Below are positions 1-7,827 of a stretch of DNA of 64,000 bases, in pieces (position 1 is the stretch's first letter; each line of letters starts with the position of its first letter). This DNA is from Halorubrum sp. PV6 (lineage in GTDB: Archaea > Halobacteriota > Halobacteria > Halobacteriales > Haloferacaceae). The notes beneath the pieces were generated by a model. That model searched no databases and had not been told where the DNA came from. It worked only from the letters and a program-made list of their open reading frames with translations. The position numbers and the translations under genes are program-made. The DNA lies in assembly GCF_003990725.2 (NCBI RefSeq), contig NZ_CP030065.1, positions 186,001 to 250,000 of the forward strand, read 5' to 3'.

Positions 1-1
1 C

Positions 2-1489
2 ATCCTGGCACTGGAGCGGTGGATCGGTGATCGTGTTAACAGCGCCCGAGAGTCGCAAATCCTCACGTGGCTCATCGGAGTCTTCATTTTCTTCAGTTCT
101 TACACCAGCACGATCGTCACAGGCAACGCGACACGGGATCTCGCGCAGGAAAATCATTCCTCCCGGGAAATGCACGCCTACACGCTTGATTCGACGACAT
201 CTCCCGTGGCGACCTTCGGGCCTGTGTCATCTTGGATCGGCTACCAAGTCTCGATGATTATCGTCGGGTTCGAGGCGGCTACGGTTACCGCCGCGGAACT
301 CGGAATGACCCCCTTCGGATTGTTCCTCCAGAGTATTCCTTGGAACATTTACTGTTTCATGGCGTTCTTTATGGTCGGGTTCATCGCGATTACTCAGCGA
401 TTCTTTGGTCCGATGCTTGACGCCGAGTGGCGGGCGCGTTCCACCGGTCGGACTATTCGGGAAGACGCAACACCATTGTCCGACGTCTCCCAAGACGTCG
501 GCGAGCCGAGCGACAGAAACCCGACCCTCGTGAATTTCTTTGGCCCCATCTTTGTGTTGCTCGTCGTGAGTTTGGTCTCGATGTGGTGGCTGGGTGGTGG
601 ACAAAATCCCGGCGTTAGTATCTCGAAGGCATTCCAAGAGACTGACGTGGCGCTCGGTCTTCTGTATGGGTCTTTCGCGTTCATGGTGTCCGGGTTTATC
701 GGCTCACTCGGCTACCGGACAATGGACCTCGAAACGGCCAGCGATACCATCATCCAGGGATTCAAGACGATGAACATCGCCATCGCGATCATCGTGTTAG
801 CGTGGTCGATCGGTTTAGCTGCCGAGAAGGTCGGCACCGCACAAGCAATTGTGGATATAATGGTCGGCAGCGGTGTTCCTGGGAGCTTCCTCCCCGTCAT
901 AATCTTCCTCGCAGCAATGTTTGTCGCGTTCACGACTGGTACCTCTTGGGGCACCATGGCTATCCTCACCCCACTCGCAATCCCGCTTGGGTATGAACTG
1001 GTCGGTCCCTCTATCCTCCCCGTACTTGTCGGGGTGCTATTCGGCGGCGCTATCTATGGCGACCACAGTTCACCAATCAGCGACACGACAGTCATGTCTT
1101 CGATCTTCTCAGGCTCCGATCATATTGATCACGTTAACACCCAAGTCCCATTCGCAGGAACTGCGGCGGGGGTCACAGTGCTCGTCCTCGTGTTGTACGG
1201 GCTGGGTCTTCAGACGGCATACTTCGCACTGCCACTGGCGCTCGTTCTGACGGCAATCGCAGTGCTCGTTCTCAACAAGTTCGACGCTAGACGTAAGGGG
1301 CTCCCCGAGGTGATGCCTTCCGCTGACGCAATCGAGTCTGGCGACGTTGATGTTGACGCCGTTGAACGCGGTGAGGTCGATGGAAACAACGGGAGTCACG
1401 ACCATCTCACACTGATCCCGGTACTGGCGGTTGTCATCGTCGCCGCGTACCTCGCGCTCGTGGTCGCATTCGCGGCGGTAGGCACGTGA
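2..1489 (+). CDS. Na+/H+ antiporter, NhaC family (5' end outside window)
   Basis: The frame is open from the first bases of the window, so the gene starts upstream; 495 residues are visible. It is a polytopic membrane protein expected to exchange Na+ for H+ across the cytoplasmic membrane. Family-like features are the stretch SPVATFGPVSSWIGYQ (encoded near 200-245), the glycine/threonine-rich GTSWGTMAIL segment near 940-970 and GDHSSPISDTT near 1060-1090, all typical of NhaC-type antiporters. A hydrophilic loop lies near 430-530 and a last membrane segment is at the C-terminus. An ATG at 170 is internal: homologous-looking sequence continues upstream of it. The gene ends 11 bp before a TnpB fragment. 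The family is clear; the transported ion is inferred. Confidence 0.88.
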   Translation: MLALERWIGDRVNSARESQILTWLIGVFIFFSSYTSTIVTGNATRDLAQENHSSREMHAYTLDSTTSPVATFGPVSSWIGYQVSMIIVGFEAATVTAAELGMTPFGLFLQSIPWNIYCFMAFFMVGFIAITQRFFGPMLDAEWRARSTGRTIREDATPLSDVSQDVGEPSDRNPTLVNFFGPIFVLLVVSLVSMWWLGGGQNPGVSISKAFQETDVALGLLYGSFAFMVSGFIGSLGYRTMDLETASDTIIQGFKTMNIAIAIIVLAWSIGLAAEKVGTAQAIVDIMVGSGVPGSFLPVIIFLAAMFVAFTTGTSWGTMAILTPLAIPLGYELVGPSILPVLVGVLFGGAIYGDHSSPISDTTVMSSIFSGSDHIDHVNTQVPFAGTAAGVTVLVLVLYGLGLQTAYFALPLALVLTAIAVLVLNKFDARRKGLPEVMPSADAIESGDVDVDAVERGEVDGNNGSHDHLTLIPVLAVVIVAAYLALVVAFAAVGT

Positions 1490-1500
1490 ACTACCCTACC

Positions 1501-1950
1501 CTACTCGCTCACGGCTGATGCCGTTCGCTCCCTGAGGGGAGGGCTTCCTGCTTCCACGACGCGCTTTGCAGACACCGAGTTGGTATCCACAGGGAGCGCA
1601 GTCTCCACAGGCGTTGATTCGGAGTGTCCCACTCCTACATCTTCGAGGCCGCGAGATAGGATGTTCCACGCCGCGTTCGCGTCCCTGTCCGTCTTAAGCC
1701 CGCAGGCGGGACAGGTGTGTTCACGGACCCACAACGGTTTGTCGGTCCAAACGCCGCACGACGCGCACTCCTTGGTCGTCCCTCTCGGATTTACGGCGAC
1801 AAAGTGCGTTCCTTCACGCTCGCACTTGTATTCGAGTAACGTGAGGAACGTTCGCCACGCGGAAGACGCCGTGTTACGGCTGTTCGACGGTGATTCGAGC
1901 ATCCCCTTCACGTTCAGGTCTTCGACCGCCACGAGGTCGTACTCCTGAGC
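1501..1950 (-). pseudogene. tnpB: IS1341-type TnpB, C-terminal fragment
   Basis: About 150 residues of the C-terminal half of an IS200/IS605-family TnpB. It retains the RuvC-II glutamate (VAVEDLNVKG), a CxxC/CxxC zinc finger (CASCG ... CPACG) and the RuvC-III aspartate (DRDANAA). The N-terminal half is missing: at 1951 the frame runs into the right end of a second TnpB element, so the first gene appears to have been split or truncated by that insertion. No continuation of this TnpB was recognised on the far side near 3.56 kb, so a deletion probably accompanied the event. Not expected to be functional. Confidence 0.8.
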
Positions 1951-2002
1951 TTGACTTCCTCCCACGACTGAAGTCGTGGGATTCCTCTGCTGGGATGTCT
2001 GG

Positions 2003-3355
2003 CTATGCCGATTCCACAGAGGCAACATTCCCCACCGTTCGGCGGGTACTCCGGTCTGTGCGCTCCTCTTTGGGACTTGCCCTCTCGGGAAAGTCTGGTG
2101 TCTCCGACCACTCGTGGTCGTCCCACTCAAGGCACACGGGCTGAGCCATCAGCCCCACGTCCGTACCAGTCTCGCGTTCGAGGAATAGCTGACTCGCCTT
2201 GAGATCAGCATGTCCCTCGAACCCACACACACAGCGGAACACGTCGCCGTTCCGCGCTGTCTCCTCACGCGCACCGCACTCTGGACACTCATGGGTTGTC
2301 CACGACTCAGACTCCTCTACGAACTCGATGCCGTACTCCTCACAGACAGACTCTAGCCGATTGATGAACCGCCGAAACGCCCAGAAGTTGTGCGTCTTCG
2401 CGTTCACCTCCGGCTTCCAATGCGTCGAGAGCACGTCTTTGAGATCACCAACATACACAGTCGACACGCCTTTCTCGTACAGCCGGTCGACGAGGTCACG
2501 AACCAGTGCGTCTTGTGCGTGATCGCGTCGGCCGTACTTCACCTTGGACAAGCGGTCGACTTGCGTACTCGACTGTTGTTGGTCGTCGAGCTTCGATTGG
2601 AGGTCCGCGATTCGTTCGGTCGTGTCGCGGAACTGGTCAAACGGACTCGAGCCATCGTACAGGTATTGGTCGCCGGTCGTGGTGGTGCAGGCGACGAGGT
2701 TGTTGGCACCGACATCCAGAGCGGCTGTGTCATCAGCCAGTGGAGTTGCCCGTGTGTCGTCAGGAATGGTCACGGGCTGCGAGGCTCTGAATGTGCCATC
2801 AGTTTCGTCGTACCACAGTTCTAACCGGCTTTGATCCTCGTAGTCAGGCCAGTTCGGCTCGCCGACGATCTCAAGCCGGAGGCGACCTTTCGGGCTGTTG
2901 TGTCTGTCTCGGAGGTCTTCCCCGACGAGGATCTCAAGTCGGGATCGTGTGCCCCACTCGACGCTGTATGCGTCTTTTCGGATGAGGCCCTTGAGGACAC
3001 GCCCATCATCCTTGTTCCCACGGAATCCGGGCGGGGCAGGGTGCTCCGTGACCGAGTCGTTTGACTCATCGTCGAACTTCTTTTCGACTCTGAAGAACGA
3101 CCGCCACGCCTCGCTGTTTTTCGAAATGATTTGTTGGGCAGTAGACCCACCAAGGACAGGTTTGTATTGTCCTTCGAGTGAACCGGTGTCAGCGTCCCAG
3201 ACATCGCCTTCAAAATCATCTTCGTCATTGTACCGCATGAGACGCTCGTAGTTGACCTCGTTCCAGAGTGCAGCTGACGCATCCAACAAGTCCCGCAACA
3301 CGCGCTCTCCGTCCTCGGAGTGCGGTCGCACGACGAACGTGTTGGTGCGCATCAT
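2003..3355 (-). CDS. tnpB: TnpB (IS1341-type), RuvC-II Glu replaced by Gly
   Basis: A 450-residue TnpB, an RNA-guided nuclease family carried by IS200/IS605 elements. The start is set at MMRTNTF (ATG at 3355; 3352 is equally possible) because upstream codons look non-coding. RuvC-I Asp is visible in ALDVGANNLVA, the zinc finger in CPECGA ... CVCGF, and RuvC-III Asp in GHADLKAS. At the RuvC-II position, where most TnpBs read VVEDL, this one reads VYVGDL, so the catalytic glutamate is replaced by glycine. It may be nuclease-impaired or use a relocated residue. No TnpA gene accompanies it. Confidence 0.85.
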   Translation of the reverse strand: MMRTNTFVVRPHSEDGERVLRDLLDASAALWNEVNYERLMRYNDEDDFEGDVWDADTGSLEGQYKPVLGGSTAQQIISKNSEAWRSFFRVEKKFDDESNDSVTEHPAPPGFRGNKDDGRVLKGLIRKDAYSVEWGTRSRLEILVGEDLRDRHNSPKGRLRLEIVGEPNWPDYEDQSRLELWYDETDGTFRASQPVTIPDDTRATPLADDTAALDVGANNLVACTTTTGDQYLYDGSSPFDQFRDTTERIADLQSKLDDQQQSSTQVDRLSKVKYGRRDHAQDALVRDLVDRLYEKGVSTVYVGDLKDVLSTHWKPEVNAKTHNFWAFRRFINRLESVCEEYGIEFVEESESWTTHECPECGAREETARNGDVFRCVCGFEGHADLKASQLFLERETGTDVGLMAQPVCLEWDDHEWSETPDFPERASPKEERTDRSTRRTVGNVASVESA

Positions 3356-3411
3356 CGCTATTGGGTACGTGAACCCACAAATACAAATAAATATGCTTGT
3401 TCTATTAGAGT

Positions 3412-3549
3412 ATGCCGAACAATATTCACATCGAAGTAGGTGATGACAACCAGTTCGAGAGGATGAAGGAGCTGAAAGACAGGTACGGTTTGACGTGGAA
3501 GGGGCTGCTAGTGCAGGGAATGAAACGAGTGGAGGAGGGTGATCTGTAA
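3412..3549 (+). CDS. 45-aa ORF divergent from tnpB
   Basis: A 45-residue ORF beginning MPNNIHIEVGDD, with ATG at 3412 and TAA at 3547. It lies 56 bp upstream of, and divergent from, the tnpB gene, inside the IS. The sequence (IEV..D....RMKELKDRYGLTWKGLL) resembles a short ribbon-helix-helix or amphipathic helical protein. From general knowledge, short ORFs of this kind accompany some haloarchaeal TnpB elements, but the function is not established. An AT-rich TATA-like stretch lies at about 3383-3395. Confidence 0.55.
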   Translation: MPNNIHIEVGDDNQFERMKELKDRYGLTWKGLLVQGMKRVEEGDL

Positions 3550-3605
3550 CATGGGACATCCAGCGGGCAAAATGCCGTGGATTGCTTTCCAGATGACGGA
3601 TTCAC

Positions 3606-3625
3606 CCCACGACTGAAGTCGTGGG
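3606..3625 (-). repeat. Second TnpB-element right-end hairpin (remnant)
   Basis: An exact second copy of the 20-nt right-end hairpin found at 1961-1980, in the same orientation. No tnpB gene lies on its upstream (higher-coordinate) side, so it marks the end of an element whose body has been lost. Confidence 0.65.
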
Positions 3626-3645
3626 CTCTCTCCTCTGTTCTCTGT

Positions 3646-3780
3646 AGTGGGGTCGGACTCTGGTCAGCTAAGCGGATAGCCCGACGCTTGGGAGGCAACA
3701 TTTCAACAGCACTCCGCAATCCGCACGGTACCATTGTCGAGGTTGTACTGCCTCAACCGGAGTCAACAGAAGAAGTGTAG
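3646..3780 (+). pseudogene. Histidine kinase ATPase domain, C-terminal remnant
   Basis: An open stretch of 44 codons ending in TAG at 3778-3780. It reads SGVGLWSAKRIARRLGG, followed later by HGTIVEVVLPQ. This is the G2-box and last strand pattern of a HATPase_c domain (GxGLWxxxxI...GG...GT.V...LP), as in sensor histidine kinases. The upstream part is replaced by the TnpB-element right end at 3606-3625, so the kinase gene is truncated and dead. No other piece of it was found in the window. Confidence 0.6.
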
Positions 3781-3874
3781 CGGCGCCGGTCACCGCACTC
3801 CAAGTCAGCCTCACAGAAGGCTATCTCATTTGATAACCTCGGCCGAAGATTAAATTGTCATGTGGGGTCAGAAC

Positions 3875-3935
3875 GGCTTTGTTGAAATCCTCAGAAAGTG
3901 ATATATTCTGCCCTAGTTGCGGTCAATACAGTGGG
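3875..3935. repeat. IS-end remnant (GGCTTTGTTGAAATCC family)
   Basis: The sequence GGCTTTGTTGAAATCC followed by TCAGAAAGTGATA recurs almost identically at 32514-32570 and partly at 49690-49727 (reverse orientation). It looks like the terminal inverted repeat and subterminal DNA of an IS whose body is gone here. Confidence 0.5.
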
Positions 3936-3952
3936 TGTCAACACCAAATTGG

Positions 3953-4342
3953 TCAATAAGCGTCGTTAAACTCCCGTTCACGACGCATCAGCTCCTCGAC
4001 ACCGTACTCGAGAATCCCCCGCCCCATTGCCGTCGGCCGATAGTACGTATAAAAACCTTGATTGTCAGCGGTCCGTCGCTGGCGCTTGTCGGCGAGCCCG
4101 ACATCGACCAGTTCATCAAGATGGTAGTGGAAATTGTGGGATTCGACATCCACCGTGGCCTTGAGGTCGGCAGCACTCAGTTCGTCGTTGGCCACAAGCG
4201 TGCGGAGGATCCGGAACCGCGTCGGGTGGCCGATCGCCTGTTGCATCGCGAGATACTCCTCAAGCGTCAGCCCGCTGTCTTCGGGAAGCGGCGGGTCCGG
4301 TTGGCGAACGTCTTCTGTTGGCTGGCGATCGGTTTCGGACAT
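3953..4342 (-). CDS. ArsR-like winged-helix transcriptional regulator
   Basis: A 129-residue protein with a helix-turn-helix core MQQAIGHPTRFRILRTLVAN...LSAADLKATV...HNFHYHLDELVDVGL, the canonical ArsR/HTH_20 pattern of recognition helix plus wing, followed by a tail that ends in ELMRREREF. No cysteines suggest metal sensing. It is divergently transcribed from the gene at 4453, with a shared 110-bp promoter region that contains two palindromes, so it probably controls that gene and itself. Confidence 0.8.
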   Translation of the reverse strand: MSETDRQPTEDVRQPDPPLPEDSGLTLEEYLAMQQAIGHPTRFRILRTLVANDELSAADLKATVDVESHNFHYHLDELVDVGLADKRQRRTADNQGFYTYYRPTAMGRGILEYGVEELMRREREFNDAY

Positions 4343-4380
4343 TTGGGGCCCTTCGAGTGACGGTTAGGACGCTACGTACT

Positions 4381-4427
4381 TAGTCGTTCTCGACTAGAAT
4401 ATTCCTTAAAATACCGGTATTTATATA
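4381..4427. promoter_or_regulatory. Divergent promoter with palindromes
   Basis: Between the ArsR-like gene and the gene at 4453 lie the inverted repeat TAGTCG-TTCT-CGACTA (4381-4396) and the perfect palindrome AATACCGGTATT (4410-4421), which abuts a TATA box TTTATATA (4420-4427). The TATA box sits about 26 bp before the ATG at 4453, so that gene is probably leaderless. The palindromes are plausible regulator sites. Confidence 0.5.
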
Positions 4428-4452
4428 CTACCGTTCCGAACCCACGAGTCGA

Positions 4453-5121
4453 ATGCGGAAACGGATTATCGACAATCTCCCTCGCGCCGTCGGTGATTCA
4501 GATGCGCTTGTCCCTGTCCGACGCGAACAGTTTCTCGTCTATCTGATGGGCCCATACCGGACGTTCGACGCCGACGCGCTACTCCCGGCGGACGCCGATG
4601 TCAAAACCGATGCCCCATCGTTTGCGACGTGGGACGAGACCACCGGCGAGTACGCCGAAGACGATGTCTTGCGGCTCCTGCAGGAGGCGCGGGACTGCCT
4701 ACGCGATCGCGGCTTCAATGCATTTCTGGCAATCGACGTGGGGATCCCGCTTGACGAGATGGATGCCGCCACACAAAGTATCGCCTTTGCGCAGGCGAGT
4801 AATGCAACAATCTTCATCGCCCCACAGGTCGGCGACAACCTCGGTGTCGGGATCGATATCGGGAGCGTTCTCGAGGATATTCTATCGACAACTGGAATGC
4901 AAGGGCCGGCAGCCGATGCAACGCCACCTACGCGTGCGCGACGGGTTATGGTCGCGACCGAACCATCAGTTCGAAGTGCGATGCTTGGCGCTGTGCACGC
5001 GCGCTGGGACGCCAGTGTCCGGACATTCACCGATACCGCGGACTGCTGTCGGCTCTGCGCACAGTTCTGTACCCACATTCAGAACGAGGAAATGTATGGC
5101 TCGCTTGATCGTCTGGACTGA
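4453..5121 (+). CDS. Conserved haloarchaeal protein of unknown function
   Basis: A 222-residue acidic soluble protein. Visible blocks are FLVYLMGPYRTFD near residue 27, LREAR-like and RGFNAFLAIDVG in the middle, QSIAFAQASNATIFIAP, and a cysteine-rich C-terminus (CCRLCAQFC). The GPYRTFD plus ASNATIFI arrangement recalls the Rossmann-like fold of nucleoside 2-deoxyribosyltransferase/DUF4406 relatives, but this is only a pattern impression. The gene at 9551 shows a comparable layout (FVLGNYD ... AYAFRMVDI ... YLIGVAE). An IS200/IS605 element begins just after the stop codon. Confidence 0.6.
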   Translation: MRKRIIDNLPRAVGDSDALVPVRREQFLVYLMGPYRTFDADALLPADADVKTDAPSFATWDETTGEYAEDDVLRLLQEARDCLRDRGFNAFLAIDVGIPLDEMDAATQSIAFAQASNATIFIAPQVGDNLGVGIDIGSVLEDILSTTGMQGPAADATPPTRARRVMVATEPSVRSAMLGAVHARWDASVRTFTDTADCCRLCAQFCTHIQNEEMYGSLDRLD

Positions 5122-5198
5122 TTTCCTTGACCTCCTCCCGCGCCTAAAGTCGCGGTAATCCCACCATGGGATTTCAGGCCGAGCGCGGCCCTAAGGTT

Positions 5199-6434
5199 TC
5201 AAGACGCATACGTTTCAAGCGTCTCTTGCTGGGTGTCAGCATCGGCTTGGCTGTCTTGTGGGACGGTCAAACGTCCCCCTTCCTCAGCTGAGTCATCGCC
5301 ACTCGTGTATTCTCTTGAGTGACTCTCTCCGCTGAGGTAGCGGTCTGCAATATTGAGCGCGGCGTTAACGTCTGCGTGGTACTTCGAAACCCAACACTCC
5401 GAGTTGGAACACGTGAACGTCGCCTGCGTCGGACGGTAGCCCTGTTCTCCGCAACAGTGGCACGTCTTCGAGGTGTACGCGGGATTCACCGTCTCCACAC
5501 AAATCCCTTTCTCAGCCGTCTTGTAGCGAATCTGAGCGTGCATCTTCGCAAAGCCCCATCTGTGGAGGCGGCGGTTCATGAACGCGCCGTAGTCAATGTT
5601 CTCACGGATGTGCGTCAAGTCTTCCAGAACCAGTACGGGGTTCTCGAATTGGTCGGCGTAGGCGATTACCTCCGATGTGACCGTGTGAAGGATGTGATCA
5701 ATGTGTCGCCACAACTCGTCGCCGTAGGATTCAGCAATACGTTCGCTTCCGCGTTTCTGAAGGCGTCGAGTCGCCGTGAAATACGTCTCACGGAGTTGTC
5801 GGACTCGCTTGCCTTCGTCGTTCCAGAGGTTGGGTGCAGTCGGGGAGCCGCGCTCGTCACGGTGACACACTGTTAACAAAGAGGCTTCCCCGATGTCTAC
5901 CCCAATCGGCGTCTCCGCCGAACTGGTTTCTCGTTCCTCCACGTCCCGCGTAGCGACAATGTGGAAGTACCACTCTCCGTCACGGTTGAACAGCCGACAT
6001 TCACCCATCTTCGCGTCTCCTGCGTGCAACGCTTCCAACCACTCCCGCTGTTCAGGATTCGGCTGTGCGGGCACCCAGAGGTGGTAGTCGTCGTGATGCG
6101 GGATTTTGACGTACCACTCGATTGCGTTCTGTGGTTTGTGATCGAGCTTCGGGCCTTCGTTCGTGAAGCGGACAGGGTGGTCGTCGTGAAGCTCTTTGGC
6201 GTCGTAGCTCCCGCCACAGAGTTGCGGGACGTACTTCTTGAGCGCGTTCTTCGCGTACCCACTTAGATCGTAGTTGACCACTACGTCGTTGGCCGCTGAC
6301 TGTGTGGTGCAGTTGGCGGTGAATGCGGCTTCGAGCGCGTCTTGGTACGCCTGTTTCGTCTCACAGAGTTTTCGGTGCTTGTGGGCGTTCGGTTCCACAA
6401 GCTTCAGTTCCAACGTCTCGGTGAGTTCGGTCAC
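5199..6434 (-). CDS. tnpB: TnpB of IS200/IS605 element
   Basis: A 411-residue TnpB. The three RuvC motifs are intact: RuvC-I Asp in IGVDIGEASLL, RuvC-II Glu in VLVLEDLTHI and RuvC-III Asp in YHADVNAALNIA. Between the last two is a zinc finger CHCCGE ... CSNSEC. It overlaps tnpA by 4 bp, consistent with translational coupling. Expected to act as an RNA-guided endonuclease whose guide is encoded in the element's right end; that guide RNA is inferred from family knowledge. Confidence 0.9.
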   Translation of the reverse strand: MTELTETLELKLVEPNAHKHRKLCETKQAYQDALEAAFTANCTTQSAANDVVVNYDLSGYAKNALKKYVPQLCGGSYDAKELHDDHPVRFTNEGPKLDHKPQNAIEWYVKIPHHDDYHLWVPAQPNPEQREWLEALHAGDAKMGECRLFNRDGEWYFHIVATRDVEERETSSAETPIGVDIGEASLLTVCHRDERGSPTAPNLWNDEGKRVRQLRETYFTATRRLQKRGSERIAESYGDELWRHIDHILHTVTSEVIAYADQFENPVLVLEDLTHIRENIDYGAFMNRRLHRWGFAKMHAQIRYKTAEKGICVETVNPAYTSKTCHCCGEQGYRPTQATFTCSNSECWVSKYHADVNAALNIADRYLSGESHSREYTSGDDSAEEGGRLTVPQDSQADADTQQETLETYAS

Positions 6435-6820
6435 TGTTCATCCTCCTCGTGACGCTGGATGTACTTCTCGATAGTTTCACTCGAAACGTGTCCCGCTGTT
6501 CCTGCGTAGTAGCCGCGTGCCCACTTGATTTTCTCGCCGTCGTGGTCGGCGTGTCGGTGGTTGTATTTCCGTGAACTGATGCCTTTGAACCAGTTGGCGA
6601 GAAGTGACGGGGCGTGTTTCGGCGGGCTACTGACGAACAGGTGGATGTGGTCGGGTTGGACGGTCAGGTCGATGATCTCCAACCCTTTCTCGTCGGCTAT
6701 TTCGTGGAGGATGTCTCGCACACGGGTTGCAACGTCACCGACGAGTACCGATTGGCGGTACTTCGGTATCCACACTATGTGGTAGTTGAGGTTGTATGTT
6801 GCGTGCCGTGTGGTCTTCAT
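6431..6820 (-). CDS. tnpA: IS200/IS605 Y1 transposase TnpA
   Basis: A 129-residue HUH single-strand transposase of usual length. It begins MKTTRHATYNLNYHIVW. The HUH motif is H58-I-H60 (PDHIHLF) and the probable catalytic tyrosine is Y120 (ETIEKYIQRH). It would cut and join single-stranded element ends at the hairpins flanking the IS. The start at 6820 gives the standard family N-terminus. The stop overlaps the tnpB start by 4 bp. Confidence 0.92.
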   Translation of the reverse strand: MKTTRHATYNLNYHIVWIPKYRQSVLVGDVATRVRDILHEIADEKGLEIIDLTVQPDHIHLFVSSPPKHAPSLLANWFKGISSRKYNHRHADHDGEKIKWARGYYAGTAGHVSSETIEKYIQRHEEDEQ

Positions 6821-6962
6821 CCGTACTACACACTATACCTCCGTGATGTGTTAAAACTATCGTACACAGTCGGAAATCCAGCCGTACTATCGTCGGTGAA
6901 GATGTACGCTATTGTTCGCTTGACCCGCGCCTGAAGACGCGGGTATGCGCTCGCACTATGTA

Positions 6963-7026
6963 TCATCTCGCACACGGGGGGTACAACCCAGATATCTTTG
7001 TGGATTTCATATCGCACACGGGGTGT
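6963..7026. repeat. Paired G-rich direct repeats
   Basis: Two copies of a 20-nt sequence (TCATCTCGCACACGGGGGGT at 6963 and TCATATCGCACACGGGGTGT at 7007) are spaced 44 bp apart in direct orientation, just outside the left end of the IS. The G-string recalls haloarchaeal origin-recognition-box style repeats, but no orc1/cdc6 gene is present, so the role is unknown. Confidence 0.4.
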
Positions 7027-7057
7027 GAATACATCGATATCCGGCTTGATACCTGAT

Positions 7058-7381
7058 CTACTCGTCAGGATTGACCGGCGATTTATATTTGGACTTCACT
7101 GATGTGCCCTCCCGCCACTGCCAGTAGTAGTAGCGGTTATCGTTGATCTCCTTGATCGTGATTGTGGCCTTCGACGGGACGTCGTCCGGAAGGTCATCCG
7201 GCCGCTCGTCGACCTCGTCGTCATCCGGCTCTTCGTCAACGTGGCCGCCGCGAGCTTTGTGCGCTGCCAACGCCTCGGCGTAGCGTGCGACGTATCGGAG
7301 CTGCTCGGGGGTGTAACTGTTGAGGGTATCGACCATCTCCGTCGAGAGGTCGGCCGGCGGCGTCGGTGGCTTGTCGGACAT
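7058..7381 (-). CDS. Small haloarchaeal protein (DUF6788-like)
   Basis: A 107-residue protein. The start is chosen at MSDKPPTPP (ATG 7381) because codons further upstream lie inside a palindromic repeat. The N-terminal half is helical (LSTEMVDTLNSYTPEQLRYVARYAEALAAH), followed by an acidic linker and a C-terminal basic/aromatic patch ITIKEINDNRYYYWQWREG, which resembles the small DUF6788-type domain often found on haloarchaeal plasmids. No catalytic motif is seen. The palindrome at 7397-7439 lies 16 bp upstream and flanks its likely promoter. Confidence 0.6.
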   Translation of the reverse strand: MSDKPPTPPADLSTEMVDTLNSYTPEQLRYVARYAEALAAHKARGGHVDEEPDDDEVDERPDDLPDDVPSKATITIKEINDNRYYYWQWREGTSVKSKYKSPVNPDE

Positions 7382-7396
7382 CAGCGATCGCCTCGT

Positions 7397-7439
7397 GTTA
7401 ACCAACAAAGCGCGTACTATCATAGATTTGTTGGTTAAC
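7397..7439. repeat. GTTAACCAAC palindrome, copy A
   Basis: Perfect 13-bp inverted arms GTTAACCAACAAA (7397-7409) and TTTGTTGGTTAAC (7427-7439) with a 17-bp spacer that contains a TATA-like CTATGATAG on the minus strand. It sits directly upstream of the gene that starts at 7381. Three related copies lie at 10125, 11027 and 14165. Confidence 0.7.
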
Positions 7440-7555
7440 CAGACATCGAACCGCCACGGGTACGAGGATGTTGTAGAGGAATCCCTACACGAAACTGGAA
7501 TCGGTCAGTATAGGTGACTCGCGTATCGCTCTAAGCACGGAATTACCAGCTATCT

Positions 7556-7753
7556 GCTCTGTTGAATCCGATGATTGCACGTGAATTACGGTCTCTGAAG
7601 GCGGATTTATCTCGCTCTTCGTCGGTAATGGTTGGACCGTTCTATCCAGTAATCTCGCTGTCTGCCAAGATCCATCTCAAAATTCTCTCAGCAGCAACTC
7701 TGAACCGAGCACAGAATATCTCGGTACTGATGCCTTCTGTGGATCAACAGAGT
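7556..7753. repeat. Candidate MITE or IS remnant
   Basis: Bounded by GCTCTGTTGAATCC (7556-7569) and GGATCAACAGAGT (7741-7753), which are inverted apart from one missing base. The same end sequence (GGCTCTGTTGAAATCC) occurs at several other IS remnants in the window. No convincing gene lies inside; the 67-codon ORF there has no recognisable domain. Confidence 0.45.
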
Positions 7754-7827
7754 ACTGTGAACTAAATAGGTGCTTTGTCCAGATATTTGCCCAAAATCGT
7801 ACTGGTATCTACTATAAACGTAATCCG

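Larger units (their letters stand above)
1951..3560 (-). mobile_element. TnpB-only IS200/IS605-type element
   Basis: The element has a right end with a perfect 9-bp stem hairpin at 1961-1980 (CCCACGACTGAAGTCGTGGG), one tnpB gene on the minus strand and a small divergent ORF. No TnpA transposase is present, so it would need one in trans. The right end just downstream of the tnpB stop, together with the 3' part of the gene, is where TnpB guide RNAs (omega/reRNA) are normally encoded; that RNA is inferred. The left boundary near 3550 is approximate. The element interrupts the older TnpB gene at 1501-1950. Confidence 0.7.
5127..6950 (-). mobile_element. Complete IS200/IS605 element (tnpA + tnpB)
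   Basis: The element has a right-end hairpin at 5138-5155 (CCGCG stem, element orientation minus), tnpB at 5199-6434, an overlapping tnpA at 6431-6820, and a left-end hairpin at 6924-6943 (CCCGCG / CGCGGG stem). It has no terminal inverted repeats, as expected for Y1-transposase elements that recognise subterminal hairpins. Both genes are intact, so the element could be mobile. Exact cleavage points are not determined. Confidence 0.8.

Noticed and set aside
2003-3559. 518-residue version of the TnpB at 2003
   Set aside because: Residues before MMRTNTF are Ser/Cys-rich and overlap the divergent small ORF; the family N-terminus is at 3355.
7562-7765. 67-codon plus-strand ORF
   Set aside because: It lies inside a MITE-like element and has no recognisable features.
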